DNA of 64,000 nt from the NCBI RefSeq assembly GCF_963583255.1, contig NC_084819.1, positions 10,538,471-10,602,470 of the forward strand, in the 5' to 3' direction. The notes beneath the pieces are model-generated. The model saw only the letters and a list, made by a program, of their open reading frames with translations. It was not told the DNA's origin and made no database searches. Shown here piece by piece: positions 21,761 to 33,357 of the stretch (the first letter of the stretch is position 1; each line of letters opens with the position of its first letter). The position numbers were made by a program, and so were the translations under genes. Source of the DNA: Pyrus communis (taxonomy: Eukaryota > Streptophyta > Magnoliopsida > Rosales > Rosaceae).

Positions 21761-22080
21761 TTGTCTGTAACCAATGGAATTTCGTTTAAACTACTGTAAA
21801 TTTTCAACATTTTCAAAACAAAAAACTACTGTAAATTTTGTTTAGAAATCAAAATTTTCCAAAATTTACATTTAACCGACGGAATTAATTTTATTTCGTT
21901 GGGCAAATTCATTTCCCACCATCTTCCCCAACCAAAATGTTTGAATTTTCGGGGAAATTTTACACGACGACATTTCACTTAGCCGACGAAATATTAAGTT
22001 AACAAACATGTGTCACCCTTTTTAAATGATCTTACAAGATGAACCTCCATGGAGTAAAGAGGTCTCATTTGGCTTGTCGT

Positions 22081-22369
22081 ATAAAGGATTGGATATGACT
22101 AATAATACGAACCCGGCCGTTTAGTGTCCTCTCATATTAAATAGTTGTCGGATTAATTTAACCAGTCATATAGGATAGTCGGGTATACACCTTCTTAATA
22201 AGCCCTTCCAAAAGGAGTGGATTATTAGTCCCGTTCCATTTCCTCTATCTCGCACTTCGTTCTCCACAATCCCTTCCTTCTTTGGTGACCCTAACGCCAA
22301 AAACCACCACTATCTCTAACAAAAATAGAATCAAGAGATCGAGATCATCGTCGCTAGAAGCAGAGGCAT
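22081..22369. other. Unassigned DNA left of the second copia element
   Basis: About 290 bases with no recognised gene. It contains a pyrimidine-rich part (CCGTTCCATTTCCTCTATC) that looks like a leader, and it joins directly with 34783 onwards once the copia element is removed. Confidence 0.4.
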
Positions 22370-22374
22370 TAAAC

Positions 22375-22712
22375 TGTTGATTTTCTTTGTTGTGTTTCTT
22401 ATTTCATCATAATCATAATTACAATGTACAGCCACCATATATAAGGAGAAGACCTTCCTTGATTTACGCCACAACTGATGGCTTAGGGAAGGCAAACAAC
22501 AACTCCTGAAATTAGGGCATTGGCACTATGATTAAGGGGAGGTGACAACATAGACTCCTATACAAAGGAAACAGCCTATTAACCACCTGGGGAACAACCA
22601 ATACTCGGGAGGAAACAAGCTTGAGCAGTTGACAAAACCCCTTAATACCTAATGACACGGAAACCATCCTAATATCTAGGAAACCCTAATAACCACTGGG
22701 CTACTTCCAATA
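22375..22712 (-). repeat. 3' LTR of the second copia element
   Basis: Plus strand TGTTGATTTTC...CTTCCAATA; on the element's strand TATTGG...CAACA, so the termini are TA...CA. The polypurine tract TTGAGGGGGAG (minus strand) adjoins at 22713-22723. Confidence 0.92.
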
Positions 22713-22719
22713 CTCCCCC

Positions 22720-24048
22720 TCAAGCTGGATCCAGGAGGTTTATGGAGCCAAGCTTGGACAGAAGACGTTGAAACTGATGCGAGGCCAAGGGCTTGGTGAA
22801 GATGTCGGCCAGTTGGTCAATGCTTCGGGTATAATGTGTCTGAATCACCTGTGACTGAACTTGTTCCCGAATGTAGTGGCAATCAACTTCAATGTGTTTC
22901 GTCCTCTCGTGAAACACTGGGTTGGATGCAATATGCATTGCGGCCTGGTTATCACAAAATAAGGACATATGGAGTGTGGTTGGTTCACCTAAATCACATA
23001 GAAGACCCTTCAGCCATATCAATTCACACGCAGTTGAAGCCATGGCACAATACTTGGCATCTGCACTTGATCTGGCAATGACAGTTTGCTTTTTACTTTT
23101 CCAGGTGACCAAGTTTCCACCTACAAAGGTGCAGTAGCCAGTAGTGGACTTACGATCGATGGCATTGCCTACCCAATCAGCATCGCAATACCCCATGATT
23201 TGGGTATTTTCATTCTTCTTCATGATGATACCACGACCCACTGAACCTTTCAAGTAACGTAGGATCCTTTTAACAAGATTCAGATGTTCAAGTGTTGGGG
23301 ATTGCATGAATTGGCTCACGATACTCACAGAATAGGTGATGTCGGGTCTGGTGATGGTTAGATAAATCAACTTATCCACCAGCCTCTGATAATAGCTTAT
23401 ATCCGTGAGTGGCGTGCCATCCAAGTTAGATTTGATTTTGCTATCAAGAGGGGTAATGGCAAGTTTCGCATCGATCATGTTAGCTTCCTTGAGTAAGTCC
23501 AGGACATACTTCCGTTGGTTAAGGAATAGTCATTTGTGAGAGGTTGCCATTTCTATACCAAGGAAGTACTTCAAGATTCCAAGGTCTTTAATTGCAAACC
23601 TTTGTCTAAGAGATTGTTTCAGGTTGCAGATCTCGTCAGGATTATCCCCCGTGATTATCAGGTCATCAACATAGATCAGTACAACCAATTTGCCCACAGC
23701 TCTAGTGCGAACAAAAAGTGAGGAATCTGCATTGCTACTTTTGAAACCAACACTGATGAGCACTGAGCTTAACTTGGCATACCAAGCTCGGGGAGACTGC
23801 TTCAGCCCATAGATAGATTTGTGCAGTTTGCACACTAAGTCAGGTTCATTGCTTTGGGGATGCCCTGGTGGCAACTTCATATAGACTTCTTCTTTGAGAT
23901 CGCCGTGCAAGAATGCATTTTTTACGTCCATTTGGTACATGGACCACCCCTTGTTTATAGCCACAGACAATAGAACCCTAACTGAGTTCATTTTTGCCAC
24001 AGGTGCAAATGTTTCTTTGTAGTCCACCTCAAACGTTTGAGTGAATCC
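22720..24048 (-). pseudogene. Copia RT palm and RNase H, second element
   Basis: From GFTQTFEVDYKETFAP (duplicate of the right part) through SIYGLKQSPRAWYAKL and LIYVDDLIITGDN (active site) to a fifth in-frame stop at 23530. Then comes KLAITPLDSKI, RNase H with YCDADWVGN, ARSSADAKYCAMAS (normally Glu at this Asp-Ala position in copia RNase H) and LFCDNQAAMHIASNPVFHE, ending LLDPA just before the polypurine tract. The frame is otherwise intact. Confidence 0.9.
23800..24048 (-). repeat. 249-bp duplicated copia RT segment, left copy
   Basis: Identical, as far as I can read, to 31135-31383 and in the same orientation. It lies between uninterrupted copia RT to its left and Athila-derived DNA to its right. 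Confidence 0.9.
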
Positions 24049-25926
24049 TCGAGCAAAACAAAACAACTAAAGTAAACAAGACGAAACAAAACAAACGAAA
24101 CATAACCTAAACCTTCCAACATTTGCCTCAGGGATTTCCAATGAAACATGACATGTCAAAGATCATTACTCACATAGCTTTTAGTCTTCCTTCCCCTCAA
24201 GCACATACTTAATCATAGTCACCATTCACTAGCTCGCATTTAATCAATTAAAACACATTTTGAATGCAGTAACATGCCTTAGAGAATTCCCTCAATTCCT
24301 CACTAGTTATACACTCAATTTTCACTCAGATTTTCTGACTACACACCCTACACTAGTTATATGTGAGAAGATTGATGTAAACATGAAAGACTAGTACTCA
24401 CATACGTTATAACAAAGAAAGCAATTTCTGGAGTAATTAAACGTGTTTACATATGATCTCATGAATGGAATGCTACTACTTAGATGCGAGAACCAGTGAC
24501 ACCATATGCTCATACCAAATTCAAACTCCACAATTGAAATGCACAACACTCAAGATAGAAGTCAAGGGTTGTAACGGGGCTTGGGGTATTGGCTCACAAG
24601 GAAAGGTAGGGATAAACAAAAGTTCTTTAAGCAATAGCAAGCAAAGTATTGAAATTAAGTCCTAGAATTCCCTTAGAATGCAGAAATCAACTTTTAGACA
24701 AATAGGGAAGATTCAAACAACTCTTAGGACCTAATTCATTGTTTTGGGCCCTTACTTCAACAAACAATACTTTTCAACTCTTTTTTTCACTTTTTTTCTT
24801 TTCTTTTCTTTTTGTTTTCTTTTTTCTAGCCGTGCCTATGGCACATAACTCACATCAATAATCCTTCCCCCACACTTATTTCCTGCAGCACATTAATCAA
24901 AAGGAATTCATTCATGCTTACTATGCTTCAAGAACAAGGGTAAGGATGGTCCTATTCTAGGCTAGGTGAGGATGAAATGGGTTAACAAAGAACATGGGCT
25001 AACATAGCTCAATGGGGTTAAACTTAAACACAAAATGAGTTAAGGGCACATGGCTATTTGGCTTTTGGTGGTGGTCACTACACAACTTCATCTTGAATAC
25101 GTGTTATGCAAATCAATGACATGCTTTGAATGAAATGGGCATGAGTTCTAGCATTTGGAACTAAGTGATGAAACGCCTTCTAAGTAGTAACCAAGCAAAG
25201 AATAATGAGATCATGCAACGACTTTAGAAAACAATGATGCATAGATTATTACTCTCCAAATAAACGTTTAGGCTCAAGTCTCACAGGGATGTAGCGTTTG
25301 TTTAAGTTCCTTCCTTCAAGCATGTTACAAAAACTGATTTTTATCATTTGTGATTACATGTGAATTCGTAAACTATAACTACAAACAAGCATAAACCAAG
25401 AGTATATCAAACGTCCATCCATGTTTGTAACTTCTTTAACCATCATGCAATTAAAAACCAAATCCTCATCATTGTGTTGGAAGGTAACCTACGACACAAA
25501 CAAACACACAAAAACAACTCTGTTTGGGTTTTTCAAAACAATTTTTCAAATTTTTATGGTATTTTCGGATTTTTAAGTCAACACACTCTAAAACACTCTA
25601 AAATAGCTTTAAAACACTTAAAAACAGTGGGAAACAAGTTTAGACATGTTAGGTGGTAATACCCTACGAATTTCATGCACAAAATATCTCAAAACAGAAT
25701 GTTACCCCCCCCCCCCCTCGCCACACTTAAACTAAACATTGTCCTCAATGTTTTAGACACAATTGAACACATTACACATAACATAAAGTAAGCAACGAAG
25801 GAAAGGGTTTAGGGACGCAAATCTGAGTGTGGAGCGATTCCCAAGTTCTTCCTTTGTTGATTGCATGGGTTGCCTCCCAAGTAGCGCTTGCTTTAACGTC
25901 TTCCAGCCGGACGAGTCCTTCTTTTC
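24049..25926 (-). other. Post-pol non-coding region of the nested Athila derivative
   Basis: No gene found. Near 25735 the minus strand has the stretch around ACATTGAGGACAATG that follows pol in many Athila-type elements, with a run of 13 G just after. The remainder is A/T-rich. In full elements an env-like gene or a long untranslated part lies here; I see no env-like coding. Confidence 0.7.
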
Positions 25927-27965
25927 TCACTTAGGACCCACGGCATGCCATGGGATCTCCTCCACAACATGCTCCATGAATTTCTCGTAGTATGGCTCGA
26001 TGAATGGGAGGGGATAGTGATCCTCCCTGATTTTGGTGGTTGGGTTCCTAAAATCCATATAAATGCTCCCACCACCTTGAAATTGATTGGGTACCTGCAC
26101 CAAAGAAGGTAACAACCTATTAGTTGAAATGGGAATTGGAATTGGGCTTGGTGACTTACAAACATATTGTATTGAAGGCTCAAAATCGGCAGCCCTATCA
26201 ACAATGTCCCCATTTGAAGTTTCGGCCATATTGGGTGGTTGTAGGGCAATCACTCCAAGTTCTTTTCCCATGGTGGTGCTTGACACATCCTTCGTGGTAA
26301 GTGTGGATCCTTTCGGCCCTTTATCCTTATGCACATCTACGACAAAACAAGAATGACTATCGTTAGGATTCTTAACAGAGTCATAAACATTGAATTTAAT
26401 TACGTCACCACCAAACTCCATTGTTAGTGCTCCTTTGGCCACATCAATCTTGGTTTGGGCCGTTTTCATGAACGGACGGCCTAGCAAGAGTGGCAATGAT
26501 GGATCATCGCTCGAATCCTCCATTTCTAGGACATAAAAATCTGCAGGAAAGATGAGATGATTGACCTGCACTAAAACATCCTCAAGGACTCCCTTGGGAT
26601 AAACATTAGAACGATCGGCCAATTGAATTATAACGCCATCTTGTTTTAACTCACCCAGGTTCATAGATGCATAAATGGAATATGGCATGACATTAATAGA
26701 AGCACCTAAATCTAACATGCATTGTTTAAATCTAGTGTTTCCAATTGTGCATGGGATGGTAAAGCTCCCTGGATCCTTACATTTTGGAGGCAACTTTCGT
26801 TGCAAAACCGCCGATACATTTTCACTCACTTTCACAACTTCTTTGTTTGGAATTCTTTTCCTAGTTGTGCATAACTCTTTTAAAAACTTTGCATACCTTG
26901 GGACTTGCTTTATGGCATCAAGTAAAGGAATGTTTACTTGAACTTTCCGAAATGTCTCAAGGATGTCCTTCTCGGCTTCTTCTTTCTTCGTTTGCATAAA
27001 CCTACTAGGAAAAGGCACGTTCGGAGGAAAAACATTAGTAGGAACCGAATTTGACACATTCTTACCCTTTTTGGCCGAATTGGACAAGTTGGGATCTCTA
27101 GAAGCTTGCGGCAAAGGTAAGTCCACCTTCGCCGTGGGTTGTCTTGCTTCCTCCTCTTCAATTCTCCGTTTTTCATCCTCTTCGGGGCTTGATGGTGATG
27201 GTTTTGATGTAATGCCAACTTCTTTTCCACTTCTCAAGGTGATTGCGTTGGCCGTTTCGAAACCACCTTTGGGATTGACCACCGTAGTGCTTGGTAACTT
27301 ACCATTTTCACGGAATTGTCCCAAAAATTCGGCCATTTGGCCCATTTGCTTCTTTAGCTCATTAACCTCCTTTGCTTGGTTCTGCATTCCCTGCGCCATT
27401 GTGGTTAGTAACTGATATGTTTTATCGTCATTCATAGACGTACCTGAGTTGGTTTGGGATGATTGTGCTTGAGGAGGTGGTTGTGGTGCCATTGGTCTTG
27501 GAAAGAAACCCGGGGGTTGTCGAAATCCACTTTGTTGGCCATATTGTGGTGCATCTCTCCATTTGAAATTGGGGTGGTCACGCCATCCCTGATTGTATGT
27601 GTTGGAGAAAGGATCACCCCTTGGTTGGTTCTGATTCCCATAGCCCACGGCATTGGCAGATTCCCACCCTCCGTTCTCAATTAATTGAGGACATTGATCA
27701 GATTGGTGTCCTTGAATGAAGCATACACCACAGATTGTAGTTCCTTGCGTCTTAGGGCCTTCAACAAACTGCGATAACATAGACGTAAGGTTAGCCATTT
27801 GGGATTGTAACTCAGAAATAGAACTTACCTCATTTACATGTTGTGGCCGTGGGGTGTCTCTCTGCCCAACACCTTCATATTGTTGTGCATTGAGTGCTCG
27901 ATTAGCAATGAGAATTTTGGCATCCCTAGGCGTCTTGTCCACTAGAGCTCCTCCCGCGGATGCAT
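25927..27965 (-). pseudogene. Athila gag C-terminus and protease fused to pol remnant
   Basis: 671 codons open. It includes the CCHC knuckle CGVCFIQGHQSDQC, FSNTYNQGWRDHPNFKWRD, a long Gln/Pro-rich linker, then AKFLKELCTTRKR, FTIPCTIGNTRFKQCMLDLG and ASINVMPYSIYASMNLGEL (retropepsin, Asp-Leu-Gly-Ala) and LLLGRPFMKTAQTKIDV. After REDHYPLPFI, the start of reverse transcriptase, it switches to EPYYEKFMEHVVEEIPWHAV and stops. This is the mark of a large in-frame pol deletion. Gag and protease might still have been made before the one-base frameshift. Confidence 0.88.
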
Positions 27966-28712
27966 TTACATTTGCCGTTCAAGTGGTAAAAGGCCTTCGT
28001 AAAAATATTGAAGAAGTAGCTCCTCCTTCATCTGGTGCTGTGGACATGAAGCAACAAGAGATTTAAAACGTTCATAATACGTAGGAAAAGATTCACCTTG
28101 GCTTTGCTGAATTCCACTAATCTTCTTACGAAGAAGAATGACTCGTGATGTCGGAAAAAACTTCTCTAAGAAGGCTCGCTTCATACTCTCCCATGATGTG
28201 ACAGTTCCGGGAGCCAACTCATACAACCAATCCTTAGCCTTCTCCACCAAAGAAAAAGGAAAAGCCTTCATCTTCAATATGTTGCTGTCCACGTTCACCG
28301 GTGTCATACTTGAGCACACCACCTCGAATTCCTTTAGATGCTTGTTCGGATCCTCCATGGCCAACCCATGGTATTTCGGAATATGGTGAAGCAAGCTGGA
28401 CTTCAACTCAAATTCATCGGTCTTCTCAGGGGCTGCCCTAGGGTATTGGATGCAAAGAGGTGCTGCATTGGCCAAACCCGAGGCAGAAAGCTCCTTGATG
28501 GTTCGATTGTCCACTGCCATGGTTGGTACTTCCTCTTCAACCCAATCCGTGGCCTCCTCTTCAACCTCAACTTCAACTTCTTGCTCTTCTAATTCAGGTT
28601 CGGGACTAGGAGGATTAGACGCTTGCGATTTCTTTTTCCTTCTCAAAGTCCTCTCGAAATCACCGTCAAAGTCGGAGATATGCTCATGAACAGGTTGTGA
28701 GCCACGGGTCAT
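27966..28712 (-). pseudogene. Athila gag, N-terminal part, nested element
   Basis: 248 codons from MTRGSQPVHEHISDFDG; an acidic linker (PEPELEEQEVEVEVEEEA) is followed by the capsid pattern IPKYHGLAMEDPNKHLKEFE, WLYELAPGTVTSWESMKRAF and YYERFKSLVASCPQH. The frame ends after PLERQM at 27966, and the following part is open in another frame, which points to a one-base loss there. Confidence 0.88.
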
Positions 28713-28898
28713 AAACTAGTACCTGCACACAAGAGCAAACAAGGTTAGCAATCAATCTAATAGACTCGGCACAAGTAAGGAAATAAGGTGCCACACACTG
28801 CACAAAAACAAAACACACACACGGTGCAAAAATTAAAACAAAATAGAAACTAAACAACTTAAACAAGACTCAAGACAAGGGATTAGCAACTTTGCTAA

Positions 28899-28916
28899 TC
28901 CCCGGCAACGGCGCCA
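28899..28916 (-). other. Primer binding site, tRNA-Asp
   Basis: The minus strand reads TGGCGCCGTTGCCGGGGA, complementary to the 3' end of plant tRNA-Asp, separated from the LTR by AATTT. This is the standard arrangement in the Athila/Tat group. Confidence 0.9.
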
Positions 28917-28921
28917 AAATT

Positions 28922-31134
28922 TGATGCGAACATTATGTTGACACACAAATTAAACCCTATTTGTGACAATTGTAGTAATGAAGTAAGTAGGGATCGTTCT
29001 AACCGGGGATTAACTAGGGGTGCTAATCTAATTTGAATTGACTCAAAAACACAAAAACTAAAATTTAATTTGGTCGAATTTGAAAGTGTTTATGACTCCA
29101 AATGCTTAAAAACACAAAATAAAACAAATACGAATGACTACGACTCAACAAAATATGGGGGGATTGTGGTTGGATGAATTTAAACTAAATGGGCAGATTG
29201 TAAAGAAAATAGATTTTAAGACAAAATTTGGATGAATCAATGGATGATGGGATAGCTAAGGGGTTCTTCTCCACACATGAAATATATGCAACGTAAATCA
29301 ATTTCCAATTATCAATCCAATAAGTTATGAACCTCGACACTCCAAGTTAATTAGGTCCGCTTAAATTAACCTTCAGATTTCCCTAGAATCATTGAATTGG
29401 ATGAATATGCATCGCAAACAAATTATTCCTAACAAATTCTCTATATGAACAACATGATAAAGACATAAGTTAGAATCATTACGTTCTTTGGCAATCATAA
29501 GCATCGACAAGGCATTTGTAACTATGAAAAGCATGATACGCTTGCCAGGAATCTACTTAACATGATCGTGACTAGCAACCTTCACTACTTGTGAATATAA
29601 ATTCATAACGATTAGGTGAAACAAACTTATATCCTAGCATCAAATTCAAGCATGCAAATTAAGCGTGCACTCTCAATCAACATACAAGAATAAGTTCTAA
29701 ATCAAACGGTTAAGCAAATTGTATTCAAAACTTCTGCAACGATATTTGGAAGTAATCAACTTATTTCACATATATAATCATGGTTTCGAATCACCCCCTA
29801 GCTAACTAGGGGGTTTAGCCTCTCATGTTCACAGAAAGAGAAATACAATTGAATTTAAACATAAAGCACAAAGGATTGATTACACCTAGAACGCACAACG
29901 AATCCACTTGAATTTCTGTGCGTCGAAGCTCCTCTTTCCTCTTCTCCTTGCTGCGGCAGAGAGTGTTTAGGGAATTTCTGGATGGTTTGGGGTGAGTTGC
30001 TGGTTTATAGATGGGTTTAGGATGGTTTGGGGGTTCGGCAAGGTTATGGGGTGGTGTAGGAAGGAATGGAAGGTGGCTGGGAAGGTGGAGATGGTTGCGG
30101 CAAGACTGGGAATTGGCTGGAGTGGAGGGAGAAGGCACGGCAGAGACTGGAAGAGAGGTGATGGAGCTACGGCTTAGTGAGGAAAAATTAGGGTTATGGT
30201 GGCTACGGATGGAAAAATCATTGGTGAATGGGAGGGCACGGTTTTTTAGGGAATTAGGGTGTGACGGCTGAATGAATTCTGAAAATATGAATGCATGCCG
30301 CTGGAATGAATTAGGGTGCAAAATTGATGGGGGGGGCCACGGCTAAGGGAATTATGGGAGAATAATTATGGAATCCACGGCAAAGGAAGGAAAAATAATG
30401 TATATGGTGCTGCCGCTGAGATTGAATGGAAAAACACACGGCTTGGATTGATTTTTTTTGGTTTTTAATAGGTTTAATGATAAATGGGGGGGGCACGGCT
30501 TAGAAAGGGAATTGCATGCAATGGCTGAATGTTTTAATTTAGGGTGAATGAGGAATGGCATCAAAAGTTGCGGCTGATTAGAATAATAGGAATATGGTGG
30601 CTGAATGGTTTAAAAATATGAATGCATGCAATGAATTAGTTCGGCTAGGGTTTAGGGTTAGGGTTTTGTGCATATAAGGGGACAAAATTGCCCTCTCTTG
30701 CACGGCAAGGGAAAGGAAGAAAATAAAAAGGCACGGCAAGGATGGATAAGGAGCCTGGGGCCTTCGTTTTGTATCCTAAAGTACCTACAAGGTCTACAAA
30801 GTGGCTAGAAAATACGGACGTTTAGATTAGGAAAGGTTACCAAAACGGGAAACTTAGGGTTAACTTTCCTACTTCAAGTAAGAAACCTTGTTTGAGTAGG
30901 ATTCCTCGTTTTGGTAAGAATTCATCGTTGGAGTAAGAATTCGTCGTTTCTTCAAATCTTCAACTCATTCATTCCTCTTTCGCTCCAAAATACTCCAATT
31001 TGCATCTTCTTGCACACTTTGGCCTTATAATCTGAAAATACACAAAAGTAGCCTTAAACACTAAAATAGCTAAGTAAACACAACATAAATGCACGAGAAC
31101 AAGCTAATTAAGTCGCATGAATATGCTCCTATCA
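28922..31134 (-). repeat. 5' LTR of the nested Athila derivative
   Basis: 2213 bp, TG...CA on both strands, bounded inside by a 5-base spacer and the primer site. It contains a strong inverted repeat (29794-29813), a telomere-like motif (30646-30666) and several homopurine stretches. The ORFs in it (for example 29815-30321) have no family match and are taken as chance. Confidence 0.85.
29794..29813. other. Inverted repeat (hairpin) in the Athila LTR
   Basis: CCCCCTAG, then CTAA, then CTAGGGGG: eight-base perfect arms with a four-base loop. On the element's strand it could form an RNA hairpin. Role unknown; R-region or poly(A) control is a guess. Confidence 0.7.
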
Positions 31135-31383
31135 CTTCAGCCCATAGATAGATTTGTGCAGTTTGCACACTAAGTCAGGTTCATTGCTTTGGGGATGCCC
31201 TGGTGGCAACTTCATATAGACTTCTTCTTTGAGATCGCCGTGCAAGAATGCATTTTTTACGTCCATTTGGTACATGGACCACCCCTTGTTTATAGCCACA
31301 GACAATAGAACCCTAACTGAGTTCATTTTTGCCACAGGTGCAAATGTTTCTTTGTAGTCCACCTCAAACGTTTGAGTGAATCC
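31135..31383 (-). repeat. 249-bp duplicated copia RT segment, right copy
   Basis: Starts precisely at the end of the Athila LTR (...CCTATCA at 31134), so this edge is a clean insertion junction. The left copy has no matching LTR next to it. Confidence 0.9.
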
Positions 31384-32265
31384 CTGAGCCACCAACCGTG
31401 CTTTATGTCTCTCAATCGATCCATCTGAATTGAATTTGAACTTGTAGATCCATTTACAGCCCACGACTTTCTTGCTTTTTGGAAGTTTGGTGATGCTCCA
31501 GGTTTTGTGTTGGTCTAGGGCTTGAAGTTCTTCATTCATTGCTTTCTTCCACACTCCTTGGCTGTTGGCATCATCAAAACTCTGAGGTTCACTATATCGT
31601 GAAATGCTACTTAGGTAAGATGCATGTTCCTGTGTCACTCTTTTATACATCACATAGTTGGAGATGGGATGTGTGGGTTTGTAGGTGACAAAGTCTTGAA
31701 ATCTTGTGGGAAGTTGTCTCGCACGCATTGGATTTCGGCGTGGAGCAGGAGTAGTTGTCTCACATCCATTGACACCTTGAATTTCATTGTGAGTATCATC
31801 TTGGTTGTCCCCACCTTCGTGCAGTGTATCTCCTGAGGTGTAGCCGTCAATGTCACCATCAGTGATTCCATGGTTGTGACCTTGTTCTGATGAGGCTTCA
31901 AGCTCGATTCTTGGCAGTGGGAACACATCTAATATATTACTATCCCCTTGGCTTGTCATTTGACATTGTTTGCCAAAAAAAGGGTTAGTTTCATGGAATT
32001 GAACGTCTTTGGACACAAGTAATCTCCTCAGTTGGGGATTATAACACTTATATCCCTTTTGTGAAGAAGAGTAACCAAGAAAAATACATTTAGCAGCTCT
32101 GGGATCTAATTTGTCTCGGTGATGAGATTGAATGTGGACAAAGCATATGCAGCCAAAAACTCTAAGGTGTGAGAGGTCGATCTTACTTCCTTTCATAACC
32201 TCAAGAGGAGACTTGAACTCCAAGACTCGGCTGGGGAGTCTATTGATGATATAGGCAGCTGCCAT
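31135..32265 (-). pseudogene. Copia integrase C-terminus and N-terminal RT, second element
   Basis: Holds AAAYIINRLPSRVLEFKSP and SHLRVFGCICFVH (end of integrase), a low-complexity linker, then WSITKLPKSKKVVGCKWIYK, HKARLVAQGFTQTFEVDYKE and YQMDVKNAFLHGDLKEEVYM of the RT fingers and palm. It is cut off after HKSIYGLK at the Athila LTR edge (31134/31135). Its last 249 bases are repeated at 23800-24048. Confidence 0.9.
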
Positions 32266-32271
32266 AACCCC

Positions 32272-33357
32272 TTAAGACCAAAATCTCTTTGGTACATTCA
32301 TTTGTAGCATTAGAGCTCTAGTTTTTTCAAGCAAGTCACGGTTTTTTCGTTCAGCAACACTGTTTTGCTGAGGTGTACCAATGCAACTTGTTTGGTGCAT
32401 GATGCCATGAGTGTTTAAATATTGTTTCATGATATGAGATATGTATTCGGTGCCATTATCAGACCTAAGAGTTTGGATTTGAGAGGAGAAATGGTTTTTA
32501 ACAAGGTTATGGAAGTCTTTGAACACTTCCATTACTTCATGCTTAGACTTTAGAAGATATAACCATGTGACTTGAGAGAAATCATCCACAAAGATCACAA
32601 AGTACTTATAACCATCAAAAGATTCATTAATTGGTCCCCATACATCAGAATGGACTAGTTCAAAACATCTACTAGTTCTGGACAATGAAGATTTAAAAGG
32701 TAACCGAGTGGCCTTAGACAAATGGCAGGTTTCACATGAGGTTACATCCTTTCCTAGATTTGGAAACAAAGTCGACAAAATGGTTGGGGCCGGGTAAGCT
32801 AAATGTTGATGCCACAATTGGTTCTCTTGAATGGGATTGAACTTGGCTTGGAACCCTCTGGGATTGTTCTTTGACACGTAATAGAGACCATCTAGGAAAA
32901 ACCCTTCACCAATCGTCTTCTTGGTGGCACAATCCTGAAAAATGACATTGTGAGGGGAGAATATATCCAAACAATATAAGGTTTTTGTGATTTTACCCAC
33001 AGATAGGAGTTGAAATGGAAAGGAAGGAACATATAGGGCCACTGACTCAATTACATCAGACATTAGGTTTATTTTTTCCTTTCCTAAAACCCTTGCATTC
33101 TCCCTATTTGCAGTTGAAACTTGAGAGGGATTTGATAATTTTTCAAACTTATTAGGCTTGGATACATGGTTGGTCATATGATCTGTGGCACCCGAATCTA
33201 CAACCCAAAAATCATGCAACATATTTATATTAAGAGCAGTTTTAAAGGCTTTCATGATACCTTGCATGTCTTCTTAAGGTATGGTTTTTGTGTCCTCCAG
33301 GAAACCAGCAAACTTGCCTAGTAAAGCCATCGAGTTCTCTTCTTCCAAGTTGTCTCC
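32272..33357 (-). pseudogene. Copia protease and integrase core, second element
   Basis: A third in-frame stop lies at 33274-33276. Then comes the protease box WVVDSGATDHMTNH, the GAG-pre-integrase HQHLAYPAPT with CETCHLSKATRLPF, and the integrase with HSDVWGPINE, TLRSDNGTEYIS and GTPQQNSVAERKNR, which hold the D, D and E catalytic residues. It ends with a fourth stop at 32272 after PKRFWS. All motifs remain recognisable and in one frame. Confidence 0.88.

Larger units (their letters stand above)
12192..22080. mobile_element. Candidate CACTA-like DNA transposon, heavily interrupted; right end not found
   Basis: CACTACCAGAAATTTGAGG at 12192 resembles a CACTA-superfamily terminus. Variants of TTACCTGACGAA and GAACCTCCATTGGG recur on both sides of the inserted LINE: near 12441, 13530, 20473, 20480, 20565-20590, 20690 and 22040. 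Repeated short motifs near the ends are where CACTA transposases bind. No transposase coding is visible, so it would be a non-autonomous or gutted copy. No inverted terminus was found on the right, so the right boundary is only the last place where motifs are seen. Confidence 0.4.
24049..31134 (-). mobile_element. Athila derivative lacking pol and the 3' LTR, nested in copia
   Basis: Minus-strand element: 5' LTR (28922-31134), tRNA-Asp primer site, gag, protease and the first few RT codons, then a direct jump to the post-pol region with the Athila-type motif around ACATTGAGGACAATG and a 13-G tract (25705-25717). RT, RNase H and integrase are missing. The left side ends at 24049 with no LTR. 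It could not move by itself. See the 249-bp duplication for the odd left junction. Confidence 0.88.

Noticed and set aside
29815..30321. 168-codon minus-strand ORF in the Athila LTR
   Set aside because: It lies within an LTR and is a Pro/Ser/His-rich frame over simple-composition DNA; no known domain.
30646..30666. Interstitial telomere
   Set aside because: Only about three degenerate units within an LTR; too short for a telomere remnant.
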